Source: an uncultured Celeribacter sp. (lineage in GTDB: Bacteria; Pseudomonadota; Alphaproteobacteria; Rhodobacterales; Rhodobacteraceae). Taken from it: DNA of 64,000 nucleotides. Location of the stretch: contig NZ_OY780935.1 in assembly GCF_963675965.1 (NCBI RefSeq), forward strand, positions 1-64,000. The letters are read 5' to 3'. The notes under the pieces were generated by a model. It worked only from the letters and a program-made list of their open reading frames with translations. It was not told the DNA's origin and ran no database searches. How positions within the stretch are numbered: the first letter of the stretch is position 1; the number at the start of each line of letters is the position of its first letter. A program made the translations under genes and the position numbers. Below, in pieces: positions 62,323 through 64,000 of the stretch.

Positions 62323-62835
62323 TTAGCGATCTTCGATCTGTCCCAACTTGGGATCTGACAGCAGGTCCTCGACGAAGAACGCCGCCAGCTGGGCGCGACT
62401 GGACACGCCGGCCTTGGCGTAAATGCGGGTCAACTGGGCGCGCACTGTGCCATTGGCGGCGCCACGCAGGGCGGCGATTTCTGCGGCATCCAGCCCCTTA
62501 AGTGCGAACAGCGCCACGTCGCGTTCAGCTGGTGTCAGGGTCCAGGCCGTAAACTGTGCCGCGATGACTTCGGAGAGATGGCCGCGCGCGATGTCCAGTG
62601 CTCGGCTCTTTTCGGCCAGCCTGTTCATCAGGTTACGCAGCTGGAAGATGCCCATGATCAGCCCGGCCATGAGCATGATCGAGACGAAGAGTTCCATCGC
62701 GGTCTCAAGATAGGCCGCGCCCTGTAAGGCATCAGCCAAAGCATCGCCCGTGAAAAAGATCACGGCGACCCCCTGAAGCAGGATGACAACGGCCAGAGCG
62801 GCGGTTGACCCTTTCAGGGGGACCGGCAGTTTCAC
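62323..62835 (-). CDS. membrane-tethered LuxR-type regulator
   Basis: The 170-residue product has two predicted membrane helices (about 10-29 and 46-66), a short coiled-coil-like linker (67-92) and a LuxR/GerE helix-turn-helix at about 95-155 (TLTPAERDVALFALKGLDAA, then the GTVRAQLTRIYAKAGVSSRA stretch). It starts with GTG at 62835, with GGAGAG five bases upstream, and overlaps the cytochrome gene by 4 bp (GTGA). There is no receiver domain, so its signal probably comes from the membrane or its operon partners. Confidence 0.82.
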   Translation of the reverse strand: MKLPVPLKGSTAALAVVILLQGVAVIFFTGDALADALQGAAYLETAMELFVSIMLMAGLIMGIFQLRNLMNRLAEKSRALDIARGHLSEVIAAQFTAWTLTPAERDVALFALKGLDAAEIAALRGAANGTVRAQLTRIYAKAGVSSRAQLAAFFVEDLLSDPKLGQIEDR

Positions 62836-63476
62836 TTGCGCTCTCCAAACAGCATGGGTTTAACCAGATTTCGTTTCATTGCGCGTCCTTCCACGATCAC
62901 ACCGGCGACATGAACAAGTGCCAGGATCAGCATCAGATTGGCAGATGCCCCATGCAGCAGTTCGGCGCCATGTTTGAGGCCCTTTGTCCAGGCACTGTCG
63001 GGGACGGCGGCGGCTTTTGCAAGCACGGACCAATCTCCGGAGGCGACGGCAGCGTTCTCGGCAGCGACCTGCATCGGTGACTGGGCGTCTGTCATGATCA
63101 GCCCGGTTGCGATCACCATGGCCAGCAGCGCCCAAAGGGCATAAACCATTAGCGCTCCGGCCGGGTTGTGTGAGGGATAGGGGCGCGGTGGTTCCCGGCG
63201 CAATAGTCCCAGAAGATGCGCCATGCCGGCTTTCGGGTCGGGCAGGAACGCGGAAAACCGCGCTTCTGCGGGGCCAATGATGCCCCAGATCAGACGAACC
63301 AGAAGCGCCGCCAGAGCCCCCCATCCGATCCAGACATGCAGTGTCTTTCCCGGTTCGTCCAGCAGGCCGTTGAGAATGACGGCTGCGGCGATCGTCCAAT
63401 GGGTCAGCCGCACCAGCGGGTCCCAAAGAGAGGGCGACGCGATGTCGCCCCCGGAAAATGCCGAAGGAGATGGCAT
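62832..63476 (-). CDS. cytochrome b561-type membrane protein
   Basis: The 214-residue product has four hydrophobic segments (about 20-40, 45-65, 105-130, 180-200) and haem-ligand histidines in VRLTHWTIAAAV, LHVWIGWG, GAELLHGASANL and LALVHVAGV, the layout of bacterial di-haem cytochrome b561. It carries electrons across the inner membrane, often from quinol. The ATG at 63476 overlaps the PepSY stop by one base (TGATG). The 3' end overlaps the LuxR gene. Confidence 0.88.
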   Translation of the reverse strand: MPSPSAFSGGDIASPSLWDPLVRLTHWTIAAAVILNGLLDEPGKTLHVWIGWGALAALLVRLIWGIIGPAEARFSAFLPDPKAGMAHLLGLLRREPPRPYPSHNPAGALMVYALWALLAMVIATGLIMTDAQSPMQVAAENAAVASGDWSVLAKAAAVPDSAWTKGLKHGAELLHGASANLMLILALVHVAGVIVEGRAMKRNLVKPMLFGERK

Positions 63477-63736
63477 CAGTCGTCTTCCTTGATTTTGGCG
63501 ACATCGCCGGATGCTGGATCGATGTAGACTTCCCAATGGGTCTTCTTAGCGTCGATGCACTTTGCTTCGATCATGCCGTCTTCGGCACCGAATTTCGTGA
63601 CTTCGCAGCCAGCATCGGCCAGGGCGGCCGTTGCGGTTTCGGGTGTGGTGCCGACATGATCACCCACAGCGGGCAGGGCATTTGCAAGCATCGGCGCGGT
63701 GATCAGTGCGGCGGTGAGCAGGATCGTCTTGGTCAT
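63476..63736 (-). CDS. secreted PepSY-domain protein
   Basis: The 86-residue product has a signal peptide (MTKTILLTAALITAPMLANA) followed by one PepSY-like domain: TPETATAALADAGCEVTKF, then WEVYIDPASGDVAKI. Two Cys (about 44 and 60) could form a disulfide. AAGGAG precedes the ATG at 63736. It is the first gene of an operon with cytochrome b561 and the LuxR-type regulator. PepSY proteins often accompany b561-type redox systems. Confidence 0.85.
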   Translation of the reverse strand: MTKTILLTAALITAPMLANALPAVGDHVGTTPETATAALADAGCEVTKFGAEDGMIEAKCIDAKKTHWEVYIDPASGDVAKIKEDD

Positions 63737-63934
63737 CAGGAAAGCTCCTTTATCTGGATTGTCCGGCTTGGTCCGGATGACAGAGATATGTGGAGATTGG
63801 CGTGCGGCGTCGATTGCACAGATGCTGCCGGATGGGGTGATAAGCAGCTGCTTACGGGGAAATCTGTTGTGCGATGCCCTCGTATGCGTCCGACGGGACG
63901 GGGTGCGGACACCGACAGATGTCTGAAACGATCG

Positions 63935-63970
63935 GCGTGCCGGATCGTCGGGGGACGAGATCCGGCACGC
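63935..63970. repeat. 12-bp perfect inverted repeat at the right edge
   Basis: GCGTGCCGGATC (63935-63946) and GATCCGGCACGC (63959-63970) form a long stem, extended by GTC/GAC in the loop. No T-tract follows, so it may be a terminator for a gene beyond the window or a repeated extragenic element. The 63737-63934 stretch between it and the PepSY gene shows no gene. Confidence 0.6.
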
Positions 63971-64000
63971 CTGTGGACGCGGGGTAGACTGCTGCGCAGT

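Overview
The window reads as chromosome of an aerobic roseobacter-type alphaproteobacterium (Rhodobacteraceae/Roseobacteraceae). The grounds are the GC-rich codon use, a sciP-ctrA pair, the rhodobacteral order pyrH-frr-uppS-cdsA-dxr-rseP-bamA-skp-fabZ-lpxA-lpxI-lpxB, usg-type and SufU/hisI neighbours, and candidate CtrA boxes (TTAA-N7-TTAA). Species cannot be fixed from the sequence alone.

Layout. About 1-10 kb: rlmJ, a CorC-type transporter, xerD with two envelope/secreted proteins, aroK-aroB, ssb, a lytic transglycosylase, an Imm11-like protein and a secreted acidic protein. 10-25 kb: an AraC regulator, miaA, then the long envelope/translation block from pyrH to lpxB, ending in a small c-type cytochrome. 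25-36 kb: mnmA, sciP, ctrA, ligA, recG, a SufU-like scaffold, hisI, gluQRS and trmFO. 36-44.5 kb: a LysR regulator, a DoxX-like protein behind a perfect CtrA box, a porin, gyrA, a damaged usg, dsbB, a YqaA-type protein and a zinc metallopeptidase. At 44.7 kb a tRNA-Leu(CAA) is flanked by a decayed integrase.

45.6-60.5 kb is a carbon and methionine metabolism region. Two paralogous XRE/ScfR-type regulators each face a C2/C3 acid pathway: thioesterase-prpD-prpC-prpB (methylcitrate cycle, propionyl-CoA) and aceB-aceA (glyoxylate shunt, acetyl-CoA). Between them lie a decayed homocysteine methyltransferase, an IS3-type transposase remnant, and a MetR-like regulator with a folate-independent methionine synthase pair (mesX/DUF1852 and mesD/MetE-C). 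60.5-62.3 kb is a gene graveyard holding a GlxA-like fragment and a class III alcohol dehydrogenase with deletions and frameshifts. The right end holds a tightly coupled operon of PepSY protein, cytochrome b561 and membrane-tethered LuxR regulator.

The least conventional items are the PepSY-b561-LuxR operon, the MetR-MesX-MesD locus with its perfect inverted repeat, the paired ScfR regulators with a shared four-cysteine motif, and the doubly damaged usg gene. No CRISPR array, rRNA operon or intact transposon was seen.
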